From contig VWYX01000274.1 of assembly GCA_013396525.1 (NCBI GenBank), forward strand, positions 850,794 through 914,793: DNA of 64,000 nt. Reading direction: 5' to 3'. The position numbers were made by a program, and so were the translations under genes. The notes beneath the pieces are model-generated. The model did not search any database. It saw nothing but the letters and a program-made list of their open reading frames with translations, and had not been told where the DNA came from. Every line of letters begins with the position of its first letter. Positions within the stretch are counted from its first letter, which is position 1. Of the stretch, positions 24,201 to 36,804 are shown piece after piece. The stretch comes from Chaetorhynchus papuensis. Lineage: Eukaryota > Chordata > Aves > Passeriformes > Rhipiduridae.

Positions 24201-26699
24201 CTGGCCTAATGAAGTGTGAGCTCCTGCCTGTGCTGTTGGGAGACCTCTCTCACATGTGGATTCCCTGAAGTTGGTCCCTCAGTAGGAGTATTCATTTGGA
24301 TTTCCCTCTCCTACCACCCGCCTGCCTTCTCATGGCCTTCAGGAACTTGCTGCTTCTGAGACTTGCCCTCCCCTGTCAGAGAAGGAATTGTCATCACAAG
24401 CATCAGCATCATCTGGATCAAGGTTTACATTCAGCTACTGGAGCCCAGGACGGCCTCATACACCCACGGGTACCCTTGCATAAAATATTGCTGAGAACCA
24501 AGCTATTATGTCCACTCTATTCCAGTTCTGGCTCTTCCCACAGAACCCCTCTCAGGTCCTCACAGTCCCTGTTCTCACAGTTCAGGGTGTGGGAACACTG
24601 ACCTGACAATAAGCAAATACTTTTTACAGCGTTAGCATATGTCAGCATAAATGCTCGTGCACACCACAGATTGCTCTCCCCACAATCAGCTTCTCTGGCA
24701 AGAGCTAATGAGCCTCCACACGTTGTGTGGTGACAGGAGAGACAAAGGCTTCTGGAGCAAAAACCTGGAGGACATGAAGAGGACCTCCTGCGACACTGAA
24801 GTTTTTCCTCTTAAAGCTGAAAGGAATGGCTTCTTTACTAACTGAGAGGAAAACCTCAGCTTGTGCCACATCCAAAGGAGTCCCATCTGAATCCCATTTG
24901 TTCCAAAGAAGGAACAGCGTTCAGAATTTATGTACAGTAGTGCATTTCAAGTGAAAGTTCAAGCCCACTGTACTACACAGCATGCATGGATTCTGCTGGA
25001 CTGAAAGACAGCAGGAAACAAATGCACCCATCTGGCCACATAAATCAATCACTGAAAACTGAAGATACACCCACAGAAGGGAAAAAATGATTAATAGATC
25101 TGTGATGCGTAAATTTTTATTTAACTCTAAAAGCAGACTAGAAATCACTTTTTGAAGAACACCATGTCAAGGACATGAGGACTTTGCAATAGTGAGAATC
25201 TTCTAAACCTGTCAGAAGAGACAGGATAGATTAAAAGCACACGGTGAATCTGGAAGAAGCACTGGGAAGGGTGGCCTTGGCCATGGTTTTGCCATTTTCA
25301 CCTGCACACAGTGGATGTGCCAGCTGGTGCTGGACATCACGGCATGAGGGAGAACAGCCCTGCCTGTGAGACACTCCAGCAGTTTGGTTTGAGTGATTCC
25401 TGGGGTCTAAACTTCATATTGCTTTTGCTCTATATCCAGTTGTCTCAGTCGGTTCAAATCTTCACCACAGCGTTGACGCTGCTGCAGAAGCTGAAGCTGC
25501 AGAGGCTCTGCTGGCAGCTGATGATACAGATGTGGGGTTCATTCAGTGCAGGCAGGAAAGCCCCCAAAGACAGGAGAGAGCATAGAGCTCAATGGCTCAG
25601 CTCAGCAATTTTCTCCCCCTGATCTCACGCTGTTTTTCTGGCAAAGGGTCCTATCTGGAGTAAATCCTGCTGAAAGAATATGTCTAAGCTGATGGCTTGG
25701 AGGAGACACTTCTGGATCTGGCCACAATCTCCCTGCCCACACTGTCTGACACACGGGACATTTCTGCCCCTTAGGTCTACTGACTCGTCTTAAAAAAAAA
25801 ATGTTATACTAGATCTATTCCCAGGCACATTTTGCCATTAAAAATGCAGTGTTTTGGCTGACTTTGGCCCACAGCTCAGGTACTAGCTCCTCAGAAATCA
25901 CCTACCTCAGAGACGACCTGGGCACTCATTAGTCACTTGCTAAACGTAGCCCTGTGCGACAGCAATGCACAGCTTTTTGGGGTTTAAACCTAAAACTTTG
26001 GACAACATTTCGGTTTCACAAATGGACTTTTTCCTGCCAATATGCTGACGCCTTTTCAAGCATCTTCATGTGTCATTTGGGAAGGAATGCAACCACACAC
26101 CAGAACACGGATGTGACTGAATTCTTTTACATCATTAACAAGTTTTGTCATTCCATGGGAGTGGTAATTGCCTCCACAACATTTAGGGACCAGAAACAGC
26201 CATCTTAATCTGAACCAGCCTGTCTTAGCAACGAGAAGGCCTTGAAAACACAGTCTTTTTTAAATTGGCTGACACAAAGCTCACCCCTATCTCTATCAGC
26301 ATTGCAATAAATAAATGATTACAGTCAAACTACTGCCACTATTGTTATTAGCAGCCTGCAAGTGAAAGTTGAATCAGAAGAACACTGAAGAATGAAAAAA
26401 AACTTTTAATGCTCATCTCTATTTCAAGTCAGACTAATTCCACTGGAGAACGTGTGATATACTCACCAACACAACATCTTCAACCTTGGTTCCTGTCACT
26501 GTGGGCACCCAATTTGCAATCACCACCACATTTTTTGTTTGTTTTTTTGTCTTCCTTTATTCACTGACTTCTGCAAACCTTTGGGAGGAGAAATGAAGAC
26601 TACTATAGCAGCTTTTAAATTGACTCTTATATTAAGAATGTTATGTTTTTTATATCTGCTCTGAAAGGGTAATATGAAACTTATGAAATATTTACTAAG
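21229..26699. other. Non-coding sequence, nothing recognised
   Basis: The sequence is AT-rich at 21229-21310 and about 21860-22500, where a 16-bp palindrome at 22478-22493 is within chance. GC-richer patches at 23130-23780 and 24290-24600 have short overlapping frames without domains. No tRNA, rRNA or transposon is seen. Confidence 0.55.
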
Positions 26700-27260
26700 T
26701 GTGATGCATAAACAACAAATCACCTCTTTTCCATTAAATATTTTTTGCGAAAGATATTTTTAATAAAATACTGCAGCTTGCAATTTAATTACAATGAGTA
26801 ATTAAAACTTAGAGGATAATCATTTTTGGCAAAAAGTCAGTTTTTGTTAAAATTTTAAGATAGAAAAAAGATGCATATTACGACCATAATACTGTTAGTA
26901 ATTAAGATAAATGCATCAATTATTAAAGATGCAAACATGTCAAGCAAGCATAACTAATTATTTGAGCATGTTAACAGTTGTTTAATGTTAACAAGCAGTG
27001 AATTATTAAAGACCCCATGTGTCACATTTTGGACTGCATAAAATATAATGTTCTGGAAGGGTTTATGGTTTTCAGGTTTTGCTTAGATCTTTCCAGTCAG
27101 ATAAGCAATAAATTTAAGATAACTCGCATTTAAACTGTATTTCTAAAATAATTAGCTGTAATTGTGTAATGAAACATTGTATTTCTCACTTTATGAAGAC
27201 TTCCAAATTCAGTTAAAATGACCAAAATGTATCAATAGCTGCTCAATGCTGTAAATACGT
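26700..27260. promoter_or_regulatory. Candidate conserved non-coding element
   Basis: This repeat-free AT-rich block contains a dense set of TAATTA, ATTAATTA-like, TTAAT, GATGCAAA and TGTTAACA cores. These are the sort of sites bound by homeodomain, POU and HNF1-like factors. The motif ATGTTAACA occurs twice (about 26968 and 26987). Such blocks in gene deserts often prove to be deeply conserved enhancers. That is inference, since AT-rich sequence yields these cores by chance and I cannot align other species. Confidence 0.25.
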
Positions 27261-27419
27261 GGTTTCTGTACACGAGCGTGCAATTTCTTCATTAAAAAGA
27301 GATATGGTATTTGAGAAGCTTAAACTGCCAGAGCAACAACTATAGTGAGATGAAAGAGTGCATTTTATGTGAACTAATGCTCATACTGGTACCTGGCTTT
27401 GTATTTCAGTGTCTGAATA

Positions 27420-27465
27420 CCTTCCAAAGGAAATATCCACTTCCTTCCAAAGGAAAGATCCCCTT
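27420..27465 (+). repeat. 23-bp tandem duplication
   Basis: Two adjacent 23-base copies (27420-27442 and 27443-27465) differ at two positions. Each begins CCTTCCAAAGGAAA. This is a local slippage-type duplication of moderate age. Confidence 0.85.
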
Positions 27466-28350
27466 CAGCCAGCTCCTGGTGACTATGCTAAGGCAGCTGC
27501 TCTCCCGTCTCCAAATACCTGTTAGTGATACCACAACATTTGACACAAGAACAAAACCCATCAGAATGGTTTAGAGTTGTACAAACCCTCACTCTAAATA
27601 TTGAGACTCAGTTTGTTGTTGTGGGTTTGGTGGCTGGGTTTTTTTTTTTAGACAAAGACAAAATTAGGCTTATTTCCCTGGACTTCCTTCTGGTAGACTG
27701 AAGATTAAAATCTTTTTGTCTAAGCATTAGCTGTTAAACCTTGAATTCTGGTGAGTCCCCAAAGGATTTATTGCAATCAGAGGAGACCCAACACAGCGAT
27801 TGAAATTTTGGATATTTACTGCAATAGCTTTGCAGTGCTACCTTAATTGCATTTGCAGACAGACAGCTGTCTCTCCAGCTGAGGCATCTTGGGGCAGATG
27901 TGCCCAGAGCTGAGTATCCCCCTGAGCCAAGGCTGAGCCCCAGAGGTGGCAGCCCCATGGCCTGGCCCTGCCCACACCCTCCACGGCTGCTGCAGCCTCA
28001 GAGGTTTCTCCCCCGCACTGCCACAGCAATCTGGAGTAACTCCTGCTCCATCAGTAACAGCAGCTGCTGATCCAGATTATTCCAACAGCACCAGGGAGAA
28101 ACCACATCAGCCTTTAACGTGGCACACGAAGGGGAAGGTGACCTCTGTGCCTTGCTGAACTGCAGTTGGAGTGGCTGCTCATGGTCTTGAGAGATCCAAC
28201 CTTTCCTGCCAACAAAACATGGCACTGGGTGGCCCCCTTGTCAAAATAGGTGACCATCTTCACCTTGGAGATTACTGGTTTCAGTTTGTGTCAGGGGGAA
28301 GAGAGGCCCAGAAGCACCAAGGAAACGTTTGTTTGTTTTTAGCAACATAT
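27466..28350. other. Non-coding sequence, GC-richer at 27840-28230
   Basis: Overlapping frames on both strands have no recognised domain. A short T run lies near 27640. An ATCTGGAGTAACTCC-like string at 28029-28044 recalls a fragment common in ancient amniote repeats, but it is too short to call. Confidence 0.5.
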
Positions 28351-28425
28351 TAATGTGAATTAATGTTTGCAAAGCTCTTTGACATCTTTAGATGAAAGTA
28401 GATACGCACATAGATTAAGCTGTTA
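28351..28425 (+). repeat. Probable ancient amniote repeat fragment
   Basis: TTAATGTTTGCAAAGCTCTTTGACATC followed by TTAGATGAAAG resembles the recurring amniote repeat tail 'AATGTTTGTAAAGCGCTTTGAGATCC..GGATGAAAGG', which is frequent in reptile genomes. The family name is not certain from memory. The fragment is short and diverged. Confidence 0.35.
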
Positions 28426-30140
28426 ATTGGTGGCCGGAGGGTATGCAAACAGTGCGGACCCACACAACACTTAGCTCTTTGCACTGATGTTTAAAATCTC
28501 TCCTGCCCTGCAATTAGGCAGACATTTCGGCCACCCAAGGGGAGGACACGTCTCACCTCCAAAAACTTTGTAGCAAAATTCCCCCACAGTGCTGAAGGAG
28601 AGCTCACACCCAGCCAAGCTGTCAGGCCATCCTGCAGCACGGTGCCCATCCCAGGGGTCTGATGTGCAGGGCACAGAGCACAGTGAAGTTTCTTTATCAT
28701 GGTCTGTTTTCTAATGAAAATTACCTGATGTACCCGCCTCTTGCAAAAATATTTTAAAGGTGACTGCCCTAAAATATAACTGGAGTTTTAAACCCAACTC
28801 ATTGCAAAAGCACAGAGGTCAAAGCTGGACTCCCTGGTGGAAAGATGCTGATAACAAAACTCCAGGAGGTTAGGAGAATGGCGCCTCAGGCCCAGGACAA
28901 CAGTGGGATTTCAGGTGCTGGAGGACAAGCATGTCATTTGTAGATAATTTACTGCTCACAAGAATACACAAAGGAAGTTTGGGTACCCTACTGGTCTTCT
29001 GTTTAGTTTATCTTATTTAGTATTTTCCCCCCAATTTTTCTTCCCGTTTCTAGGTGACCTCCCTCCTGTGACAAGGTCTCCCCATTATGACAGTGAGCTC
29101 TGATGATAATGTAGGTAACATTCAGACTGAGACCAAGTGCAGCAGAAAGCCATATTTCACTCCTGACCTTCAGCTCCCCCTCTAGTGCAATGCACGCATT
29201 ATATTTCCCTTCACTCAGAGCAGGACCAGTGAAACAACACCGGCTGAAATAAGTGACGTTTCCTGAGCAAGATGCCAGGAATGAATAAAATAGTTTTGCC
29301 ATTTTCACTGCACGTATGATACTCACCACACAACTTTGCTTGGCTCACGTTTGATATTAAGATCTCTGCTTAGCTGAGGCAGGGAGAGAAAGATGAGGCA
29401 GAGAGAGAAACAGGCATCAGAGCACTCCCTGGCACACAGCGCTTTGCAGCATGCCCAAGCTGCCACAGCGCCAGGGGCCTTTGGGGGAGCTCCCAGTGAC
29501 ACCCCACAGGGGTTCCCATCCTTCTCTGCCGTCCCAGCCAGAACACCACGCCCGCTGAAGCGCAGGAAAAAGCCCTGCCGCTGAGCTGACACGGAGCCCC
29601 AACCCCAAAATCGCGGGTTCTCTCATCTCCAGCACCAACTGCTGCACTACACAGTAGCGCTGGCAGAGCTCCAGACGTATTCCTTTACGTGTCAGGCCTG
29701 AATCTCTTCATATGTTAGGGTAGAGCTGCATGTACAGTACTTCCCTTACTTCCAACGCGTTTTTGCCATCTGTTTCTATTATGGGAGTTTATGGCACAGA
29801 ATACCTCAGACATTACAGTATCTGTTTCTTTTCTGCGCTGCAGTTATGGTTGCTGTGCTGCTTTATGAACAGAATGATAAAACTTGGAGCCTTCTTAATT
29901 CTCTCCTTTCCACCCCCATTTTTTTCATAGCACGCTGCAGAAATGGAAGGATTTTTTACAGTTCACATTTTTATGATGAGAAGTGATTTGAAAGAAAGTA
30001 CGGAATTTATCAGGAAAAGGAAATGAGACTACAAGGCAGATTTTAAAAATCCTTTAATCATATCGTGATTAAGAAGGTTTTTATATTGTTGCTTCTGTGT
30101 TCTGAAGTATATAGAATTTTGTTATAATCTGAAATTTGCC
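28426..30140. other. Non-coding sequence, GC-richer at 29380-29640
   Basis: Short overlapping frames on both strands at 29320-29650 are compositional. No repeat or gene is recognised. Confidence 0.55.
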
Positions 30141-30155
30141 TTTTTTTTTTTTTTT
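30141..30155 (-). repeat. T(15) homopolymer
   Basis: This is an uninterrupted T run, which reads as a poly(A) tract on the minus strand. No recognisable retroposed body adjoins it. Confidence 0.8.
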
Positions 30156-31363
30156 AAGAAGGAACAACCTGCTTGGTACAGTGTCTCATTTACATCCATT
30201 AAACTCCTACAGTTAAGCAGGGACTCCACAAGCAGAAGGGCTCTGTGGATTTTCCTGAGTAATATTTCAGAGCATTTCGCATCCCCAAAATCAAAGCACT
30301 TTCCTGAAGCAGCGCTGTGTCAATACACCCACATCCCCCACTGCGTATTTTCTGAGAACCCTTCATTCTTTGAGAAGAGGAATTATTTGTCTGTTGTAAA
30401 CTTTAGCTAGACATTTTTGTGACGTGAACAGCTATTATTTGCATGCAACAGCATCACATTTTAACCGCATTTAGATGGGGAATGCTTGCAATCACCCTCA
30501 TTGTCTCTAACCCATGAGGAGGTGGAGCTGTTGCACACTTCTTTAAAGAATGAATGAATGCAGGCTCATGGGCAGAAGATTAGATAGGTATGAATTTGGC
30601 AAAGAAATCAAATATAGACACAAAGAAATATCCTATTTGCCCAGGGCTGGTTTGATCACATGGTGACCATCTGGAATTTAGATCAAGCCTTCAATAAAAT
30701 ACAAGGGACCACACTTCTGCAGCACTCTCAATGATAAATTAATATCTGAGCTGGAAGTACTACAAGAAAACAGTGATAAAGAAGACAAAAGCCACATCTC
30801 ACATACTCCAATTGCACTCCATTTCCTGGTGTTTCTTCACTTCCCCCCTCCCCCTGCCCATTAATATAAACATTATATGAGAAGTATAGTGAGAGCAATA
30901 AAAAATAAATGGCAATTAGAGCCAAGATCCAGAGCTAAGACAGGAGGAAAAAAGGAACAGAAACATTGGTCCTGATGGCCTTTTCCTGTTCCAATTTTTT
31001 TTAATGTTCTTCTGACCTTGATTAGATCTGCAACTTCTCATGTGAGGCTTTGTGATGAGTCCTATATTTAGATAAAAAAGCAGTACCAGAAGTGAACTGC
31101 CAAGCATGTAAGGATCTCTACATACTGTGCCATGTTTTCTGAACCACACCACTGCCCTTTACCTGCTCTCCTTCTGGTAGCTGATTTACCACAGCGCCTC
31201 TCAGGAGCAGCCTGCTAACAAAATCCCAGGAGCCCTCTGAGCTCTTTGGACAGCCCCTGGCACTCACATCCTTGGGAGCATCTCCCAGAGTGCCACAGTA
31301 CCTTGTCAGCACAACTTCTGTGTTGGGAAATCAAGCAGTTTCTTACCTATTAATTCAGAGCCA
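30156..31363. other. Non-coding sequence, nothing recognised
   Basis: I see no gene, RNA gene or repeat. Confidence 0.6.
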
Positions 31364-32290
31364 ATGCATCAGGCTACTCCCAAAATCCAGTCTGTGATGG
31401 CTTCTTGTGCAGAGGTTACTGGTAGAGGTGACAGCCCATGCCTGGTCCCCTATAACTGCACGGTGCCAGACACCATCCGCTCTCTTGTGGCCAGCACCAG
31501 GCAGGCAAATGCCTCAAGACAGAGCAGGAAATTGGTTCAACTGAAAACTAAGCCAAGAAAGAACAAACATGTCAGCTCTCAGGCTCTCTCCACACAAAGG
31601 TGGGCCAAAGAACGCCCCAGGAACAAGCAAGTCTTACTTTCACTGGCCTAACACAGTGCAGTGCCACAGTTCCTGGACTGTCCTCCCCTTTGGAAATGGG
31701 ACCCATTCAGCAGAGCACACCAGTCCCTCTCCCTCAAACCAACATTCACATTTCATTGCATCTTCCCACCACCTTCAAGCCTTAAGAGCTTGGGAGCCAG
31801 GTCCTTCCTTTGCCTTCTCCCCAGGGGATGGAAAACTGTGCCATACCCATGGTGAAGGCCACTATAAGGGGTATGGAAACACAACAATGGCCTCCTGATG
31901 CTGCTTCCAAAGATGTGGCCACAGCCTCTGGACCGCACCAGGAGCCCCAGCACTGCAGCATTTCATCATGGAATTCCCAAGGTGCAGTTCTAATACCCCT
32001 AGCATTGTTATTTCTGCCACCCCTCAATATTCAGAAAGGCAGAAGTCAAGTGCAGCAACCTCAGTTACCTTTCCTGGCAGTATGGATCAGAACATGCTGC
32101 GCTGTGCCTTCATGGAAACCCGTGGGCGAACACAGGGCTTGCCTCCCACCACAGCAGGGCTACAGATGCTCTGCTGTCAGCCTTTTTTGACAACTGGAAA
32201 TGAAAGGTGCTCGTTGTTCATGGACGGTATGGATGGTAGGAATGCATGTCCATTTGGGTCTCAAAGAAAAGACAGGTCTCCATTGTGATG
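31364..32290 (+). other. GC-richer, ORF-dense block of unknown origin
   Basis: All three plus-strand frames stay open for 60-126 codons in succession. One frame is nearly continuous from 31600 to 32190 with a single stop near 31785, and another runs from 31968 to 32288. CpG is depleted. The peptides are rich in Pro, Ser and Thr and match no domain I know. It could be an old GC-rich insertion or a decayed pseudogene. Without a recognised protein I do not call a gene. Confidence 0.3.
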
Positions 32291-32498
32291 GATAAAAAAA
32301 GGGAAAAAAGCCTTTAAACAGAAGAAAATGTGTCAGGACAAAGGGTAAAAACTAGTCTCTGTGAAAAGCAGGAAGGAATACTGCATGCCTCTCTTTAGCA
32401 AATAAAGTGCTCAGACACTGTTTTAATTCTGATTGAGAGAGGTAATATTCACATTTCCTGCAAATCCCCTTCCACCCCTGTCAGATGACAGTTACAAG

Positions 32499-32541
32499 CC
32501 CCTCTGTGGCAGTCACCTCCCCCTCTGTGGTAGTCACCTCC
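32499..32541 (+). repeat. 21-bp tandem duplication
   Basis: The unit CCCCTCTGTGG(C/T)AGTCACCTCC is repeated with period 21 (starts at 32499 and 32520), with a one-base difference and a shared C at the junction. This points to a recent small duplication. Confidence 0.9.
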
Positions 32542-33665
32542 TTCACTTCTGTCAGAGAACAGATTTCAAGAGCTAAACAAATATTAAAAGTTAAAAAAAG
32601 CCAAGAGCCCTTCAGTTTCCTTTGTATTTTAGGCTTAAAGGAGTGATTTTTTGCTTGCTGTTTGGATCAATAGATTATTTCAGTAATAGAAATACTAATG
32701 TCCTTAAATCTATATTTTTTTCCCCTGCAAATCACCAAAAAGTCTCTCCCGGATTAGGCCTCCCAACCAACTGATTTAGTTATGTGTCACAGGAGCCTCG
32801 GTCTCTCATTTTTCTCTTTTCCTGGGCTGAAGGAAATACTTATTGGTACTGTACTCTAAATCCCAGCCAATGGAAAGCAATGTTTCACCATCTATCTGCC
32901 CCTGACACACTTTTATGTAAACCACTGCAAAGGGAAGGGATTCACATGTGTTTTACCAACTCCGCTAAACTACGAATAAAAGGCATCCAAGGTTCAAAGA
33001 GTTAAATTACCCAATGGCTTCCCCCGCCACGCTCGCCCCCCACCCTAAGCCCCTCTCTTCTCTCTCAGGGCTATGCTTGATTTATGGTGTGATCCATCCC
33101 TGTTGGGAGTTGACAGTCACTTTCATTTTCTGGTATTTTTTTTTCCTTTTGCTGCCAAGGTCACCAGAGAGAGGGGCCCTCCAAGTTTTCTGCATTCGTC
33201 CTCCTTCACCCTTCCACCAGCTTGGCCTCATGAATCATCCCGTCTTCACATTGAACTCCTGATGCTTCTCTTCCACCAAACTGCCCGACTTCCGCAATTT
33301 TTCTTCATTCTCACTAACAATTTGGTAATGAAATATTGATTTTTAGTTAGATTCAAATAGATGTTATTAAGTTTGCATTGATAAATCGTTCTCTTTTTCA
33401 GGCTGGAAGTACCTCAGTCAAATTCTAACTGCGCTTTCATACCTGGTGATGTATTAATTTGACATATTTGTCACCCAAGCTGCCTGGCTCAGAGTTAGAG
33501 GAGGGCGTCTGTCCTAATTGCTGCTATTTCGCAGAGAGAGTGTAATTCTAGCTGATTTCTTCCAAGGATTATAGCCCTAAAATAAGATATTTCCAAACAT
33601 TTTCCATGGGATTTTTGTTGGAAAACAAGGAAACATTCTTTTCCAGAAGGGAGAAGTAGGCATTC
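32542..33665. other. Non-coding sequence, nothing recognised
   Basis: A pyrimidine-rich patch at 33020-33300 has overlapping frames and no domain. Confidence 0.55.
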
Positions 33666-33710
33666 AAAAACAACCAAAAAAAAAAAAACAAAACAAAACA
33701 AAAAAAAAAA
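33666..33710 (+). repeat. A-rich / (CAAAA)n low-complexity tract
   Basis: A runs are interrupted by single C residues about every five bases in the middle. The minus strand would read as poly-Phe, so the minus-strand frame here is spurious. Confidence 0.85.
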
Positions 33711-36700
33711 GGCACTGACCAATTAATGTTAAACGTTTCCAGTTAATTTTGCTAATTGAAATATATTCAATATCAATGAATTTGTCATGGATTCCATGAC
33801 AAGTAAGTAGTTCTTTTAACCCTCCTCAGTGAGAGCCACCTGATAGACAAGATTTGAAATACCAGCTGTAAAATCACTGCTCCCTTAACTGGTTAAATGA
33901 AGTGAATATTCCTGCACACTCCTGGCGCACTAACCCCTCTGTCAGAGTTGAAGGTGGGACACGGGAACACGAGGAGGCACAAACTGTGTCAGCATTGCAT
34001 CATCTTTCACCTACGCCAGGGATAAGGTTCCTGGTCCCAAGACTTCATCGAGGGCAAAAATTGTGATCACAGATGGAAATAAAAATAAATTACACTGGAA
34101 AAGAGACGTGCACTTTCCCCCTCTGCAATATCCAGGCCTTGTTCTCCAGCGCGGCACTGCTTCAAAAATAGCTGCTGCTCAAGCCCTCGGTGCCCCCACT
34201 GCTGGCAGCCTGTGGGGCCTGGTGGCCAAGCACAGGGCAGAGCCCACGAAAATTCAGCTCAAACCCAACCATCAGAAGGGGGGAAGGACATACATTCGTG
34301 GGCTCACTCTGTGTACATCTCAAGTAACAATTAGTTTTAAATTACTCACAACTCAGTTGAAGGTTTAAATGGATGTTTGCAGCTGCATCAATTTGAATTT
34401 CAGCTGGATGCAACCTGAGCCTCTTTTCATGTGTCATTCAGCACCTCTAAAAACTCCACTTTCCCAGTGTCCCTGCAGCAGATACCCAAACAAGTCCTTC
34501 ATCCCATAAGAACGAATTTCATATTTACTGTGAATGGATAAAGAACAAGTGTTATTTCTTACCTCCTAAATTAAAAGCTACCTGATGAAAAGTCAACCCC
34601 CAAAAAGTATTTTAAAAAAACCCAGAAGAATGAAAGGAAAAAGTAGCCAGCAATGTATTACTACTTGTCCTCTAACAGAAGTATCGAGCTCTGCTGTGCT
34701 GACTGATTTCAAGAGATAGGCATTGATGAATAAAGCTCAATTGCTTCCTACGCTCCTGTGTCACACCTTTTTATTTACAAAATAATTTAGTTTAAAAGAG
34801 GAGCTAATTCTTGGAAATTAGCTTTCAAAAGGTCAATTAATCTACTTGGGGCCAGCAGAAAGCTTATTTTTAAAAAAAAATCTACAAAAGGAAATATTTT
34901 TCAAAATAACAAAACTCCAATTTATAGACATCAAGATATTAAATATTTACTGCACAGGAATTAAACCTTTTATATTTAACATGATTGCTGTATGCCCCAT
35001 GTTATGCAGAGTGAAGTAAATGCAACATTCTAGTGGCAGTGGTGATTTCTAACTCCACCCAGAGCTACCATTGCATTTCTTAAAATAAAACAAGCTGGAA
35101 AAAAGATATAACAACATAAGACAGCCTTCATTATCTCCCCTCCACACTGATACTGTAATAAGACTGTTTAAATGAATCAGACAGCAGAAGGGATGCATAG
35201 ATTTCTCTACTTATGTAAGTTCGTTCGTTCTTCTCACATTCCTCCTCTAACACACTTCTAGGATTATTTAGTGCAATAAGTAATTATCAATCCGCTTTGG
35301 AAAGCCATTATACATTTACATACTCTTCAAAGCTGCTGTTACTTTTATTGCTTCTAATGCCAAAATGGGAATGTGAGAGAAGAGCCTCTCTAAGAGCAGG
35401 TTATGGCGAGTTCAGCGTGCAGAATGCAGTTTGGAGGATGCATATGGGAATGAGTCATTTCTGAGAAACATAAAACTCTGAGTTATCAAACCTTTTGCTA
35501 GTCAATTATTTTTCTTTACTATGCGTGCTAGTAATGACAACTGCTATGAGAAGGCTGCTCTGCTGTATTATTTCTGCTAACTGTTATTAACCTGGTGGAA
35601 AGCGAAACGTGGCTGGACCAAAGCATGCCACTTAGAACTAAAAAAGCATGATAATTTAGAAGGCAAAGGTAAAGTTCAGATTTTTTGTGGAGTCCTTCTT
35701 TCCTTACCTTCCTGGCAGACATTACACAACATGACGTGAAATGCCCCACAAGCAGACCCCAGTGAATTGAGTAGCTGAGGGGAAGTGTGACAGGCACACT
35801 GTCAGAGCATGCTACCAGCTCCATCAGATAAACACACACTTAGAGAATTAAAACCTATACATATTACAAGCCTTTTGGGACCATCATGTTCTAGCAATAT
35901 AGAAAATCAGCAAAGCTAGAGCATCACAAGATATTCAGGAGCAACTCCTGCCAGGTGAGCAGCCCACTGCAGGGTGACCCTATCGTGACCTACAGCAAGA
36001 TTGTTTCTCCTCCAAAGGCTTGACCCGTGGCAGTGGGTGGCTCAGGTTAGTGCAGGGCTGTTAGTAATCTCTTTAAAAACCCAGAGTGCATCTACCTTTG
36101 GCCTCCCACGTTCCACAAACCACAGTTCAAATTCCCAGGAAAATCTAGAGCTGGGCCAACCTGCTTCCCAACCCACAGGTCCTTAGTGCACAGGTAACAA
36201 ACCCCAGGCACTGACAGCAACCATGAATGCAAATCCATAGACTACATGGTAAAGCACAAGCTGCACTTTGGCACCTGCCCCTGTGCATTTGCAATATGGT
36301 GTGTGTACAGGTGATGCTGTAATTCACCCTCACAGAGCACATTTTCCATGCCTAAGGCCAGTAACAGTTTAAACATTGAGATAACGTGGTAGAAATTGAA
36401 ATACTTACAGCAGAAATGTTCCCTGTTGCTACCAGTGCTCCCAGAATTTGCCTTTACTGGTCTACCATGAGAATGAAGGGAAGGAGCTGCTGCTTTTAAA
36501 ATTCTTCCTGCTAGGTGACACCTGGAAAGTCTCCTAGGATAAATTCTTACAAATTCTGTGAGAAAGTACCACATCAATAACACCACTGTATTTCTTAGTG
36601 CTGCATCCCAGGACTGGGGCATGGACTGAGCCCTCCACATACAGCCGGGTCTTTAGAAAATCCATGCCAGCACAAAGGGTCATCTCCTCACGGTTTCTAC

Positions 36701-36804
36701 TATATGAAATGTTGCTAAAACTGGCCCCAAATCAGTCTGCCCAAGCAATCCAATCCTTGTCTTGAAAGACTTTTGGCTTGTTTCAGAAATTAAGTAAAAA
36801 AACC
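33711..36804. other. Non-coding sequence, AT-rich
   Basis: Frames at 35528-35839 and 36242-36640 on the minus strand have no recognised domain. No transposon is identified. Confidence 0.55.

Noticed and set aside
25448..25460. GGTTCAAATC, resembling a tRNA B box
   Set aside because: There is no A box at the right distance, no acceptor stem and no cloverleaf pairing.
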